From Phytophthora sp. 'mugwort' (Eukaryota; Oomycota; Peronosporomycetes; Peronosporales; Peronosporaceae): DNA of 64,000 nucleotides. Below the pieces are notes generated by a model that saw only the letters and a program-made list of their open reading frames with translations, was not told where the DNA came from and made no database searches. Location of the stretch: the NCBI GenBank assembly GCA_033558025.1, contig JAUCEF010000005.1, positions 7,068,001-7,132,000 of the forward strand, written 5' to 3'. Both the position numbers and the translations under genes were made by a program. Shown one piece after another: positions 43,291 through 55,214 of the stretch; the first letter of the stretch is position 1; every line of letters begins with the position of its first letter.

Positions 43291-45500
43291 CAGGCCACTT
43301 CAATAGCGGGAATTCGGCCCGAATTCCCGCAGCTTACCTTTGTTAAAAGTGCCATTTGATTTTCTACATGAGGTCAGCAGATTATTGTGTCAGCACCAAG
43401 GTGAAACCAACGAGCCAAGATCTCGAGATCAACGTTGGAAAACGGGCGGCACAACGGACGAATATCCAATCAGCAACGACCGCTGGACTTCTCAGATAGC
43501 TCAGTCTTAAAATCTCCAGTTATTCATCGAGCCCACTTAGAGTCTCTGACAGCGACGTTGCTGAAGCTACGTCGTGCTCAATATACCGGCTGGTCTATAG
43601 ACTCCGTTTCAGCCAGGTCAAGATATTCTATATGGCCTCCAAGTCACAGAGCGGAAGTCAAAGACTTCTGCTGTCATCTCCATTGCCTGCAAGTTCTGCA
43701 TTAACTTCGGACGTGAAGCCAAAGCAAATTCAAAGCGAAGACGAACAAACAACGTGCAGTTTTAAATTCCCTTTTCGCCAGGATGCGTACAAGAAGCATC
43801 TCACGACAGTGCACACAAAGACGTACGAACAGTACTGTTCCTTGACTCCAAAAGCCAAGGGTGTTTTCTTTGAGCGTCTCAATCACCGTAACACTCTACT
43901 CGCTCATATTGAAGCGGAGAAACCTATCAACTTTGTAATTAAGCGTTCATTGTCGACAACATCATTGGTGGCATGCTGTTTGTTCCTGATGATTTTGAAG
44001 GTCGAACTTCCTGTGCACGGGCTCTCACAAGTTTTACAGCCGTGGATCAAAGGGTCCACTCGATCAAATATTCGATCCACACGGCTGTTTATGCTGCTCG
44101 TTGGATATGTAGCTGATGACACCTCGTTTCGAAGAGCGGTACGTTTTGCACAGACAACTAAAACGGTAACTAAATGCAGTTATTTGGCTGGAGCTTCAGA
44201 AGGCCGGTGCGCATCATATATTCGCGTTGTATGTGCAGTCAACTTGAATCGAATTTATCGTTGCTTCGCGGTTGTTGGGCATACGCGATTGCGCTCGATG
44301 TCGGAAGTGTGCTAGGGACGTCGTACTTGGACATTCGGGTGGGTTTACACACAGCGTGTGGCCAACGTGTAAATTTGCACCTGATTGCAGTGTCATTATT
44401 GCAAAACAAGACGGCTGAAACGCTTTTTGGAGCATATCTGAACGTATTGGATGTTCTTGACGTCAACTGGCGCTCCAAGTTATTATCCGGGGGTACTGAT
44501 GGCGAGCCAACCATGACAGAGCATCTATCGGGGGTACAAACACGTTTTGAGGAAGCTAGTCGATATGCGCTTGTTAGAATTTGGTGTGGTCTTCATCAGC
44601 TTGATCTAGTTGCACAAGCGGAGTATAACAAACTTTTTGATGACCGCTTTGTGACAACGCTTACGGGATTACTAGGTTGGTTACAGCGCCAGTATCGGAC
44701 GCACTCAACTTCATTAACGATCGTGGAATTTTTGTTATCGACATACTTCAGTCATTATCGCAAGAAGAGATAATTGAGTGTGCTCGATCGGTGGCTGGGT
44801 TATTTGTTGGGCTATTTGTCGGTATAGCAAGCATTGTTGCGACCTGCAACTCCATCAATGAAGCCGATGACATGGAACTACCGCCGGTTATGCCCCACAT
44901 GCTGGCTAAAACACGCACATCAGCGCTGTCTGCGTTCATCAGAGAACACATGCATCGTCTTGTTGACGCTGGCTGGACGACGGAACGTATCGAAGCAATT
45001 GAGACTGAGCATCAGGAGCTTATCCAAGCTGTCCGGGGGGACAGCGACCTGCATGAAGCCTTGAATACGTGTTCCGATGAACACACCGGGTTTAGCGCAG
45101 GATGGACGCTTGTTGGTGGGCGGTTTTCGACGCTACAAGAGTTTTGCGGGGCATTAGGAACTCTGTTCCCAAATACGCGACGGTGGGGTCAGACTTCTCG
45201 ATCAGCGGTTGGGAGAGGAATGACTACCGCCAGTCATTAACAGATTTCTCACTGGAAGGTATTCTGCACGCCAGACAACTCAATTTTGTTTCCGCACTTG
45301 CAGCTCGAGAGAATAGCAGGTAACATGAGGTTTGGTACTGCACAAACCCTAGACCTACCGCGTTCCATTGAGCAATCACCTCAATACATTTAGCTTAGAT
45401 TGACTATACGTCCGTCATTCCCTCACCTTACCTTTTCTAAGAGCGCCTTTCATACCGCCATTAGGTAGAGAGTGGGAATTCCCGCTATTAAAGTGGTCTG
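43291..45500. mobile_element. hAT-type DNA transposon with intact ends
   Basis: A 2.2-kb element. The ends 43291-43315 and 45476-45500 are 25-bp inverted repeats that begin CAG and share CCACTT, AATAGCGGGAATTC, with two mismatches. The flanks TTCATTTA (43283-43290) and TTCATCTA (45501-45508) form an 8-bp target duplication with one difference, the size hAT transposases make. A 25-bp palindrome (43306-43330, arms GCGGGAATTCGG and CCGAATTCCCGC around one base) lies at the left end only. The interior holds a broken hAT transposase. Confidence 0.85.
43632..45325 (+). pseudogene. Broken hAT transposase
   Basis: Plus-strand pieces in different frames run through the element: a BED-like N-terminal part with CSFKFPFRQD and an HLTTVH pair (from about 43632), a middle piece with VPDDFEGRTSC, the core GTDGEPTMTEHLSG and WCGLHQLDLVAQ (about 44480-44625), and a C-terminal part (about 44680-45240) with HMHRLVDAGW. 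The TDG and GLHQLDL motifs fit the hAT catalytic core. At least three frameshifts separate the pieces, so no functional protein can be made. Confidence 0.7.
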
Positions 45501-45508
45501 TTCATCTA

Positions 45509-46700
45509 TAGATAGGCGTTTTTGAGACCTAGAAGTAGGCGCTTAGTTTAGGAATGTACCAAGTAACTCCCGAAATCAAAAGTAGATATTGGATAAAGAA
45601 TACAATTTTTAAGTTAGTGCGTGTTTTCCGATTTCTCAGCTAAAGCGATCAACTCGCAGTTGGCCTTCCATGGTGTAGTTGGTCAATGACGCCCGCTAAT
45701 CGCTCTTGATTTGGTTGAGAAAGCTGAAATCGCTTCCGACGGTGTGAATTAAACAGTCTTCGCGGACAAAAGAATGACGAGGAGGACAAAAAAAAGTGTC
45801 GTTCTTCCTACCCTTAATTGGTCGAGCCTCGTACTCGGTCCACTTAGTGGCGTGTGCTTCGAGGGGTGGCTAACGACGTTGTCGCGACGAAATTTGTCTA
45901 ATTTCATCACACGTTCGGATCATTTTCGTGTTTAGGAGCCGTGAGTTGAGCGAACGCTGTAGTTGCTGTAGGCCGCGCCCGGGAAAACTTCACAGAATCG
46001 GCATACAGATATCGAAACAACAGGAGGGTCGCCAGTTAGAATTGGGCGCAGCCCCAACACATTCTCGTACTTGGAATTCAGTTTTGGCGCTGCGAGGTTT
46101 GGATATGAGCTTTAGAACAAGCACATTGTTGAAACTTCGTGACACTCTCTCAGTTGTAGTTGGGTCGTCGTCCCTTTCATCTTAACGACTACTGATCTCT
46201 TCATAGAAGTTTGTTTCTTGGGCATTTGCAGGGAACTTGAGCTTGTAATCCCTGAAACTGTATGTTGCTTGCGGCGTAATCCACAGTGAAGGCACTTGGT
46301 TTGCTTTGCACGGTCTGAAGTTATTTTTAGCTTTCTGGATCGCGCGAATACCAGTACTCTGTCTCACCCCCAGGTGTCTGTAAATAGGCGTTTTCAAGAT
46401 CTTAGAATAGGTATTTTGGCCTTTCTCGAAGCACACTGCCTATTTAAGAGAGGCCTGACCATCGCTATTGATCTCTACATCTGATTAAATGGCGTGGTTT
46501 TGAATTTCAAACAATTAATCTTACTATTTCACTTCACATTACCGTAAACTTCGGATTCTATAAGACAAACGGATTCATTGCAACAGTCGTAAAAATATCA
46601 AAGTTGCATGCAAAAAAGAGACAACTTGCATTGTTGCAATGAAGGTGGCACCCCCTCGCATGAAATGCCCTTACTACTGAAGGCAAAATTCAGATGCAAA
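45509..46700. other. Decayed repeat DNA between hAT and pogo relics
   Basis: No gene supported. ATAGGCGTTTT followed by AGA-C-TAGAA-TAGG occurs at about 45511 and again at about 46385. TCCATGGTGTAGTTGGTCAA (about 45668-45687) resembles a tRNA A-box region, as in tRNA-derived SINEs, but no tRNA fold follows. ACCGTAAA-TTCGGATTC near 46543 recurs at 49977 next to the second pogo relic. Confidence 0.35.
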
Positions 46701-46721
46701 TGGCCATGTATTGATAGCTTT

Positions 46722-48490
46722 TTAGATATAGTCGTCTTGCACTAGCGGTGTATCCGCCACGATGGCAGCCATGCGGAAACGGCCGTCTTGGTCACGGGGG
46801 CCTGTCGGTATCACGCTCGCCCGCGCATACCCCTTCACGATTGTGTCGGGCTTGACAGCATCCCATGCCTCGACAACGAACCGCGAGATGAGCGCCCGCT
46901 TCTCCGATGTCGAGGCCGGGAAGGGATTGTCGAGGTGACGCTCGAGATAAATCCTCCTAAAGGATAAAATAACACGCAACGCAACAAGTTAAAACATGTA
47001 AAGGAAGCCGTAAAAACAACATAAACGTACCGAAATGCGTTTTTAAATGGCTTCATTTACTGCCACGTCCATTGATTGGCACAAACCTGTGATGCCTGGT
47101 GGTACGAACTGCATCTGCGTGCAGCACTGCTCAAGTGAAGCCCTCACCGAGGCCATTTTGTGGACTTTAAGGCTCGCCTCCTTGTCCTTCCTCTTCGAAG
47201 ACTGCTCAGTGAGCCGAAGGGCGCGCAATTTTTTCTTGAGCGGTCCCATAACAGCGACGTCAAGAGGCTGACACACTGCGGTGCTGTTCGCTGGGAGCGG
47301 CACCACCGTGGCGCTCGTCCCATCTACTATCACTCTCTGTCCCTCGCCAGAAACATGGCCATTAAAACTATCTAGCAAAAGGACAGAGGGTACGTCAATC
47401 TCAAAATTCAGGAGTTTTTTGCATATTTTACCCATACATGACGGTCCATCCAGCCGCTTTCTTGGACGGCATACACATGGTCTGGGGGGGGGGGGGTATG
47501 TGTTAAGCTCTTGTTTAGCACGCACAATGAACAGAATAGGAAGTTTTTCCTTTAAAAATCAACAAAAAGTTAGAGTATTCGTGAAAATTGAGATGAGACC
47601 AGCACAAAAGCATCAATACTTACCGTCGGCGCGAGCAGTAAGCACCGCCGTCATTCTGGCGCTGTGCTTCTCTGTCTTTCGGATTTGGCCGAGCCCTTCC
47701 TCCTTCGGATTGCCCAAGTTTTCTTTGGCGGGGAGTCATAAAAAAATAGATTGCAGTTTCATCTACGTTGTAAATTTCTGCCGCCTTGTGCTTTATCCCG
47801 TACTTTTCCCAAAATTCTAGGGCGAATTTCACATGGGTTTCTTCCATTTAGGCCTCATTCTTCTTCGTAGCAAGAGCTGTCTGCATTGAAAACCATGACT
47901 ACACGCAAAAAGGTCAAATTAATTATCGATAATTATAAAATGAAGAGATAACCATGTTACCGTTTTGCAAACAATTGTAGCAATTTTAATATTGCGTTAT
48001 ACCCACTCTGGATGCTCTTTTTTTGACTCAAGGTACTCTTTGCAACCACAGATGGTAGTTTAGCTTGATGCACTCGAGCATGTACTGCGTGCAAAGCGGC
48101 TTAAAATAAATATTAGATTGCACAAAATATTAAAATTAGCTTAAATAATATCATCAAACCTCTTCATCTCGGCGGAGATCCTTTATAAACTTAACAAGCG
48201 CGTGTGAAAAAGGAATAACTTCCTTTTTACCTTACCCCTTCAGTGTTTTGCTGGTCTGGGCACCACGAAAGCTCATAATCTTGGCTTTATTGGCGACCCA
48301 ATCGCGGAGATTGCGGCGGGGGGTACCCCAACTGCCGTCAGGCGGTAGCTTCGCCGAGACTTTCGACAAGCTCCAGCCCAATGCGTTCTGAGCGATCGTG
48401 TACGAGCGTTGCTTGCGCGGAATTGAGACCATGGCGGTCTCAAAACCAAAATGGAGGCGCAGATCGCTGCAGTCGCTACACTGTCCATGC
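46722..48490 (-). pseudogene. Pogo/Tigger-like DDE transposase relic, copy 1
   Basis: The minus strand keeps pieces of a pogo-like transposase: an N-terminal helix-turn-helix part (about 48290-48440), HALVKFIKDLRRDE near 48170-48210, the first catalytic Asp in IYNVDETAIYF (near 47745), the second in VLLLDSFNGHV (near 47380) and the third in VCQPLDVAVMGP (near 47260). A second third-motif copy, LCQSMDVAV (near 47075), follows about 60 residues later and is then frameshifted by one extra base before KPFKNAFRRIYLER. In-frame stops and shifts make it dead. A run of 13 G lies at 47484-47496. Confidence 0.65.
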
Positions 48491-48550
48491 ATTTTGGCGC
48501 CAAACAAGTACCGATTTACTGGCAGAAAACATATTGTAGCCATCTAATTA

Positions 48551-49035
48551 GGCAATAAAAAGAACTAACTTACTGAAGCATGGCTTTTGTAACCACCGTC
48601 CTCCCTGTCTACGTCAAAATGGCATGTTTTGGGTCGGGAGTCTTTCACCGTCGCTGTCTGTGTAAGTGGGAGAGGGTTTTGAGACACGCAGAGAAAAGGG
48701 AGGGATAAATATTGGGATGATTTGCGAAAGGGATAACCCGTCGAAAAGATGGGGCATTGAATTAGCTACAGTCCCATGTTGCTTTTACCATGTTTTTACT
48801 TGTGTCTTTCCATGTTTGGCCATGTTTAAAATTATTATATTTTATATTACGACTAGATGCTCCAGCCACTTATTTTTCTAACACGCGTCGCGAGGAAGCA
48901 GGAGCCGTAGATATCAGGAGCTGTTGCGAAGAAGGGGGCTTCCCGTCCCCCCTCCCCCCACCCAGTGAAGCCCCAGTACCGTACCCTAAATCCGCTTCAA
49001 CTTCATCGATATCCTTTGAAAAGGGTATATCCGTG
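48551..49035. other. Stretch between two transposon relics
   Basis: No gene supported. GTCTTTCACCGTCGCTGTCT near 48638 recurs with one change near 51707, beyond the second pogo relic, which suggests a shared element end. Confidence 0.35.
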
Positions 49036-49787
49036 TTAACTCTGTATCACCCCGGTACACTGTGGGCTCCAACCATCCGTCACCAGCAGCATACCGCTCA
49101 CCACAATCGAAGCCTTCAAAACTGCATTGATGGGAACGAGCACCATCTCAGGTGTACCAACCTTTTCGTAATCCAGATTTGGTGCTTCTTCGTTTGAACC
49201 ACTCACATACTTCAGTTGCAATGATCGAACAGAGTCAGAGAGAGCTCTGTACTGCTCTTTCACCGTGAACTGAAGTTGTCGAAAGCATGTACGTATCAGC
49301 TCTGATATCTCGGAGACGACAAACAGACAGAACCATTATTCAGTTGAAGTGGGATAGTTTTTTATTTTTGCATGACCACAAGTGGGCCATAATATTTTGC
49401 CAGAAAGTGGCATGTGTGTGAATAGACTTCCATCGTGTAGACCAATAGGTTGGGCATAAACCTACGGTGAAACGAGTACTCTCGTACTTCTTCGTAAACG
49501 AGATCTCTGTGCCCAGTCGAGTCCTGAAATTGATGTGACTGCCGAGTACCTTGAGGAATGCATCGACAGCTAGATCGAGCTGGTAACTTCCACACTAATG
49601 AGTAATGACCGACGAATTCCCCCAATACTCTGCAGCAGCACAAACACGAGTAGGCAAAGCGTCTGCGGCGCCCTAGCATGGTAGCACCATTGGTTGAAAT
49701 TCCAATGAGTCGTTGAAGAAGATCTCCACCGCCAACATCCTCCAAAACGCCGAGTACAAGCTGGTCATAGTTAGCTCCTGTGTGCAC
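49036..49787 (-). pseudogene. hAT-like transposase fragment
   Basis: Minus-strand open frames at 49362-49787 and 49036-49263 look like parts of one broken protein. The first begins HTGANYDQLVLGVLEDV and has RLIGISTNGATMLGRRRR, close to the LIGISTDGAxxMxGR pattern of hAT/zinc-finger-MYM type transposases (first catalytic Asp region, here Asn). The second piece has no clear motif. No terminal repeats were found around it. Confidence 0.4.
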
Positions 49788-50131
49788 ATCATCCGCTGCG
49801 CGCGGAGGATGGTGCTAACTACAGAGATTGAATGAGGCGGCTAACCTCAACTGGATTAGAGAAGAGAACAAGACGTCTCGAAGCGAACCGGCGAGCAAGG
49901 AGGCGCCGCCAGTTGCGACTCGAGACAGCAGCAGCAGATATGGATAGCGACTCGACCGAAATGAGCACTGGGTATTACCGTAAAATTCGGATTCAGTAAG
50001 ACAATGGTAAAAAGTTGATGCTTATACAGATTCATAAAAAATACTTAAACATCTTACGAGCGGTAAAAAAGTCTAAACGCGCAGCACCATTTACTCAGCG
50101 CTGACAGCTCCATGCCATCCTCACTCCCTCT

Positions 50132-51430
50132 TTGATGATGAAACGTCGTCCGAAAAACAAAAATAAAGTTAAGCTGAAGGCACTAGACCGCGGAGCGTTG
50201 ACCGCAATAGCTGCAGCGTTGGCGTCCATCGCTCAACGTGGTACCGCTGGAAAGGCCAACAACCAATTATCCAAACGGCCGCACCTACCAAGTTCTACAC
50301 TTCTCGCAGTACATCCATATACATAAGGAACCCAGGCCTCGAGAAAAAGTAAATTTTCAAGTTGTTTTTTTATCCGATTTTGGCACGTTAATACTAATGT
50401 TCCTATTTAGACTTCTGGATTGGATTGTAGAAATGCGAAAAAATCGCTTTCTCTATGTATCCATGGAGTGCCTGCTGCTAATGCTAGCTCGATACGACCC
50501 GGACCAAGTCAAAGCACGTAGCAGAGGCGGAAACACCTCGTTTCTGAGGCGTTCTCTCAAGCGTAATCGCTTGTCAATTCGACGGATCACGCACAAAGGT
50601 AGAAAGAAGCGACCAGACATGGAGGTAAATGTTTCAATTATTTGTTTTAACATTGGTTTTAGCTACGTTTTGCGTTTTGTAATAAATACAGCTTGCTGCA
50701 AACGTATTTTCGCAGTCAATTTAGCAATGTCGTTGAAGAAGACGGCATCCTTTCGGCTGAGCGCGGCGATACCAGCTCACCACCATTTTCAACATCGACC
50801 AAACGGCCATATACATCGATATGGCCGGCAAGCAACCATTGATTTCACGGGAAACGCAACTGTGGACGTAATGCAAGGTTTATTTATTATTGTTTATTTT
50901 GTGGGGATTTGGCTAACTTTTATTCACTTTTGGCTTTACAGGTAGTAAAATCAACGGTTTTTAGAGCATCTGTGTTTCTTACAGCATCAGCGACGAACAT
51001 CAAATTGCCTCCGCTGATCGTGTTTGCTGGTGTTCCAGGAGGCCCCGTATCGCAGGAGGTTTGGAACCCGTCATTTGGGTCACCTGGAGCTGAAATACTG
51101 TTCAAAAGAAGGCTTTTTGCAACGAGGCGGTGATGATGGAGTGGATTTAACGGGTACGTTTTAACATTTGTATTCGGAGCTTAGTTTTTACGATCTAACT
51201 TTTGTCTATTAAATAGGTTTGGAAGCCCAGCGTGGAAGGATGCCGGCTGCTGATCTTGGATAAGAACAAGAAGGGGAAGGACAAGGTGGCGAAATGCAAC
51301 GAGGAAGGTATGAAGAAGCAGAAGGAAGGGAAGGGCGCGAAGGGCAGCACAAACAAGAATACCAAGAAGAGAAAGGCGAGCAAGAGGGCAAGGAAGACGA
51401 TGAAGACAAAGAGACGTGACGTTAATTAAG
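50132..51430 (+). pseudogene. Pogo/Tigger-like DDE transposase relic, copy 2
   Basis: A plus-strand relic. It has a helix-turn-helix/CENP-B-like part (FLRRSLKRNRLSIRRITHKG, near 50540-50600), the first catalytic Asp in NIDQTAIYID (50785-50814) followed by a frame change to RQATIDFTGNATVDVMQG, then ASATNIKLPPLIVFAGVPGG (about 50984-51043) and the second Asp in GCRLLILDKNK (near 51240). After this the frame passes into a low-complexity Lys-rich tail and stops at 51430, so the third Asp region is missing. It differs from copy 1, which lies on the opposite strand. Confidence 0.6.
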
Positions 51431-52792
51431 CGAACGATAGCTGCTTGGGGGTTGATTTAGCAGAAACTGTTGTCGGGGCGTTCGAGAAAGCCACCCCGCA
51501 ATACCCGACAATGAAGGTGTAACCACAAAATAAATGCAGACACGTTTTTGCTCATCACATGTTTTTTGCCTGTCACGTTATAGCCTAAATCAGTAGAATT
51601 GGACTTTATAATTAATCAGATAGCTGTATCTGCCAATGGTGCGTTTTCATGTCGTCTGCTACACGCTCACTATTACCATACTAACTTCCTCCAACGCGTG
51701 GCGTCTTTCACCGTCGTTGTCTGTACATTTTTGGTGAAGAAATTGACCGACTAAAGTATTGAAACTCTTTTCGAGCCATTTGTAGGAAACTCACGACTTA
51801 CGTCCTCCCTTAAGTCGTAACTTACGACGTTGGTAATGGGGGGGGATGTTTGCCTGTATGCACTAATCGGGAGCCCTGATTGTACAAGATGGGTAGCTTA
51901 AGCCTGTGGCTTCTCAGCAATTGTTGACCAGGCGTGCGACGGTTGTCCAGTGCTACTGGATCGCGAGAGCTGCAGTCGCAACTTGCCTTGCAGGCTTTTG
52001 ATCGTTGGCAAACTACTGTTCAAACACCGTAACCCAGTAAAAATACGTAATAAATGCAACTCGCACATTTTTTTGCGTTAAATCTTGTATTCTTGAGCCG
52101 CCCCGTATCTAATTCTTCATCCGGTATCGTCAATATACTTCGAAATATCTAATATACAAGATAACTTGAACGCATACAGCTAGGTTCGATGCAATCTCCG
52201 ATCATTTCGCGATGGCAGACAGAATCGTTTTCAAGAAAAAAAGCCCCACTCTTCTGTTCTTCGAGACCTCGTGAAAAAGTTTAGGGGTCGAAATTTCAGT
52301 GACGACCGAACTCTACCGCGAAATTTGGCATCAATCCCGTTTGCAATATCGCTACTGTTGCCACCACTGTCCGCTGATGAGGCGCTGCAACGTCGCGCGT
52401 AGTTGCATCGAATCGCTGACATCGTCGTGCTCGATGCTACGCGCGACAAGAGATCTTCGTTTGTCATGCATCTGGCCCATTTTGTGACGTTTGCTACGGG
52501 GAAACACACCACAACTCCACGCGTTGCCTCTCTCTTGAAAAAAAAAGCGCGCGTCCGCTCTCCTCACATGTCAGAAAGCAGACCGAAGGAGTGGGTGCGT
52601 GTGAGGCACAATATGAGATCGTGGTGGTGCTCTACAAGTTTTTAGATTTATTTCATCAGGAATCAACACAAACGCTTGTTAGCTAGCCTGATAAAGGAGT
52701 TGAAAACGACCAGGTCCAAACAGTTGCAGATGATTATTTTTCCCCCATTCCCAAAACGTGATGTTCTTTTTATAAAATATACACTTCTTAGC
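51431..52792. other. Intergenic stretch, no supportable gene
   Basis: Short frames only. A minus-strand frame at 52231-52512 is open but unrecognised. A partial inverted repeat (CACGACTTACG and AAGTCGTAACTTACG) lies near 51792-51830 beside a run of eight G. Confidence 0.35.
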
Positions 52793-53889
52793 TTACTGCT
52801 TCATGATATCATCGATGGTCTTGAGTGTATGCTTCCAAACTACGTCCTTAACCTCTTCCGTATGGAACTTGGTCTTAGACACTTCCTTTGCGTTTTGGTC
52901 GAGCAGTTTCCAACCAATTGCGTAGTCGTCGTTCAGAAGTGCAGACACCATGTACTTGCCACACGTCTCAGGTGATCGACCAAAGACAGCAGCTAGTCCA
53001 TCCGCTGGCACACGCAAGAACCATGGAAGTCCCTTGGCTAAGCCAGTGCTCACGAATCCAGGAGACGCGTGCATGAACGAGGCGTGTGGAGCGTGCTCAA
53101 AGAGAGCCTGGGCCATCAGGTCTCTGCGAAGCCAATACAACAGCCAAGGAGTTAAACATATTTGCTAGATACCAATTTTTAGCAATAACTCACGAGTATT
53201 GCGTCGTAGCATCTGCGCAACGTTTCCCAGAGAAAGTATGTTTTAGGTCAAGATCGTTCACATCGACCACGCCACCGTGACCTGCACCAAGAATGTTGAG
53301 AACACGCACACCGGGGCGGTTCAACCCTTTGAGCAGGTCGTGAATTAGCATGAATCTGTACATCACAAAATATTAGGATGAGTCCGTCGAAAACAACACG
53401 CAAAGTTACAGCACGTACCTGCCGTAGTAGTGAGTGGCCATCTTCACATCGAGACCTTCCGAGGTCTCGGTTCGGCCGTTCATCGTCATGATACCCGGAC
53501 TCATAATAATATAATCGAACTGTGTGTCCGCGTGCTTTGTCGTAAACTTGCGGACCTCATGCAAACAGCGACACGTCCAGTTTCTCGTGAACAACCTCCA
53601 CGTGCGGGTTGTCCGTCTTGATCGTCTTCAGTACCTCTACCGGGTAAGATCTCGAGCAGAGTGTCAGCTTCGCTACAACAGGCGCCAAATGTTTGGCAAC
53701 ACCGAGACCAATACCGGAAGATGCTCCGACCACGAGTGCGTGCTTGGAAGAGGCCACCATCTCCTGCTTAATTTTGAGTTCGACTTGTGCTGGTAGCTCC
53801 GGATTAAAATATGAGGGAAGAGAGTAGCCACTGAACAGCACGCTCAAGACCACGCCGACAACGGCAAGAACCACGTGCACTGCTCTCAT
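52793..53889 (-). pseudogene. Short-chain dehydrogenase-like gene with a frameshift
   Basis: Three exons are visible (53419-53889, 53194-53355, 52793-53123). The N terminus is hydrophobic (MRAVHVVLAVVGVVLSVLF), a signal or anchor. A Rossmann nucleotide motif follows (VVGASSGIGLGVAKHL) and IMSPGIMTMNGR stands where SDRs have NAG. In the usual YxxxK place the sequence reads QYSDLMAQA, so the catalytic Lys is missing, as in some atypical SDRs. One extra base at 53559 (LDVSLFA, then EVRKFTTKHAD in the next frame) breaks exon 1. Everything downstream stays open with clean splice sites, so this could be a recent mutation, an allele or a sequence error. Without the break the protein would have about 319 residues. 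Divergent from the 2H gene. Confidence 0.65.
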
Positions 53890-54125
53890 TGTAGCGTCTC
53901 AAGTGGAGGAATGACGGTATTTGAGTCGATCTGATGAAACGAATAGTGTTAGGATTACTTGACCAAACACTTCACATTCGCAGGATTACTTCACCGTCGA
54001 ACTGCGGTCAAACTACGGCACATTGAGCATATCAATAACTGTTTCATTCAAATACAATTTGAAATGTATTCAATTACACACAATACCTATAATAATGTAA
54101 ACGTAAACATGAATATAAATTGAGC

Positions 54126-55095
54126 ATGTTGTCAACAGGCACCACGCGACTGGATCGCAGCCCCCGCTGGAAGAATAGGGCGCGTGCTCGTCGCCACGAG
54201 CGGCCCAACTTCTTTGTGGGGTTTCGCGTTACTTCGCCGGAGCTCGTTGCGCAGGTCGAGAAGCTCCAGACTGCGATCAGCGACTCTTGTCCCGACGTCG
54301 CACCCTGCCTCATCGACCCTACAACGCTGCACGTCACGCTCTGTATGCTGCGACTTCCGAACGATGCAGGTGATACTTTCTTTGGAGCTGCAACACAATG
54401 ATCGACGGTGTTGGGTTACTGACATTTCGTCACTGATACAGCAATCGATCAAGCGTGTCAAGTGCTGCACATGGTAGCTGCTCGAGCGGCAGCAGAGGAG
54501 TTTGTGCGGGATACACCGCCGCAATTTGACTTTAATGACTGGGGATTTTTCGGCAATAACGACGTGTTGCATGCCAAGCTGAATGCGGCAACAGGTGACG
54601 GCAGGCGGTAAGTTGAACAGCGATTTGATGGGGTCTTTCTAACACTTACTGAGGAAGATGATTTTGGCAGGTTGAGAGCTGTAGCCGAGCGTCTTTATGA
54701 AGAATTTAAACTCTTCGGCTTCACAACGGAGACGTTCCGTCGTCCATATACACCTCACATGACGGTGTGGAAAACATCCCGCGACCGTGAGCTCATCAGG
54801 GGGCTTAACGCGCGACGAGAAGCCGACGAACCTTTAGTTCAAGACGACGTTTCTCGCGTTGTGGCCTCGCTCAATAAGACTGCAACTGACGCGCCGATAA
54901 TCCTGGGAAGCGAGTTTCCGAAATCCATCGAGCTGCTGAATATGATGGAAAAAGAGGGGAACGGTAAGGACCCCTGTTTTGGTTTCGTTTGTCGCTGCTG
55001 TCGCATTCATCGCGCTCTGTCGACGAGCTCATTCGCTTATTATGTATGTAGGCTATTACAGACAAGTGGCATCGGCTATCTGGTGCAGTAGTTAA
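54126..55095 (+). CDS. 2H phosphoesterase, AKAP7/2'-5' RNA ligase-like
   Basis: Four exons (54126-54369, 54442-54607, 54671-54963, 55052-55095) give 248 residues. The protein begins RPNFFVGFRVTSPELVAQVE. The two catalytic HxT/S motifs of the 2H fold are LHVTLCML (near 67) and PHMTVWK (near 175), about 108 residues apart as in AKAP7 and Leng9 proteins. These enzymes cleave cyclic or 2',5'-linked phosphodiesters on RNA or nucleotides. Each intron restores family sequence, for instance AAIDQACQVLHMVA after intron 1. ATG 54126 is the first in frame and follows a TTG. No targeting signal, so cytosol or nucleus. The 3' end is convergent with the alcohol dehydrogenase. Confidence 0.75.
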
Positions 55096-55214
55096 CAGAT
55101 TTACCTGAGGATTTAATTACGTACTGAATATATATGGTCGTGAAAATACCGTTCGTCTCACAGTACTATGTTAAAAATTGTTTTAGCAGCTCAAACGGAG
55201 CTAGCTGTCCTCTA

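Noticed and set aside
45660..45740. tRNA-derived SINE-like A box (GGTGTAGTTGGTCAA)
   Set aside because: The B box is poor (GGTTGAGAAAGC), no cloverleaf forms and no second copy was noticed; too weak to list.
51232..51429. Lys-rich 65-codon frame as a separate gene
   Set aside because: It continues the second pogo relic (GCRLLILD) into low-complexity sequence.
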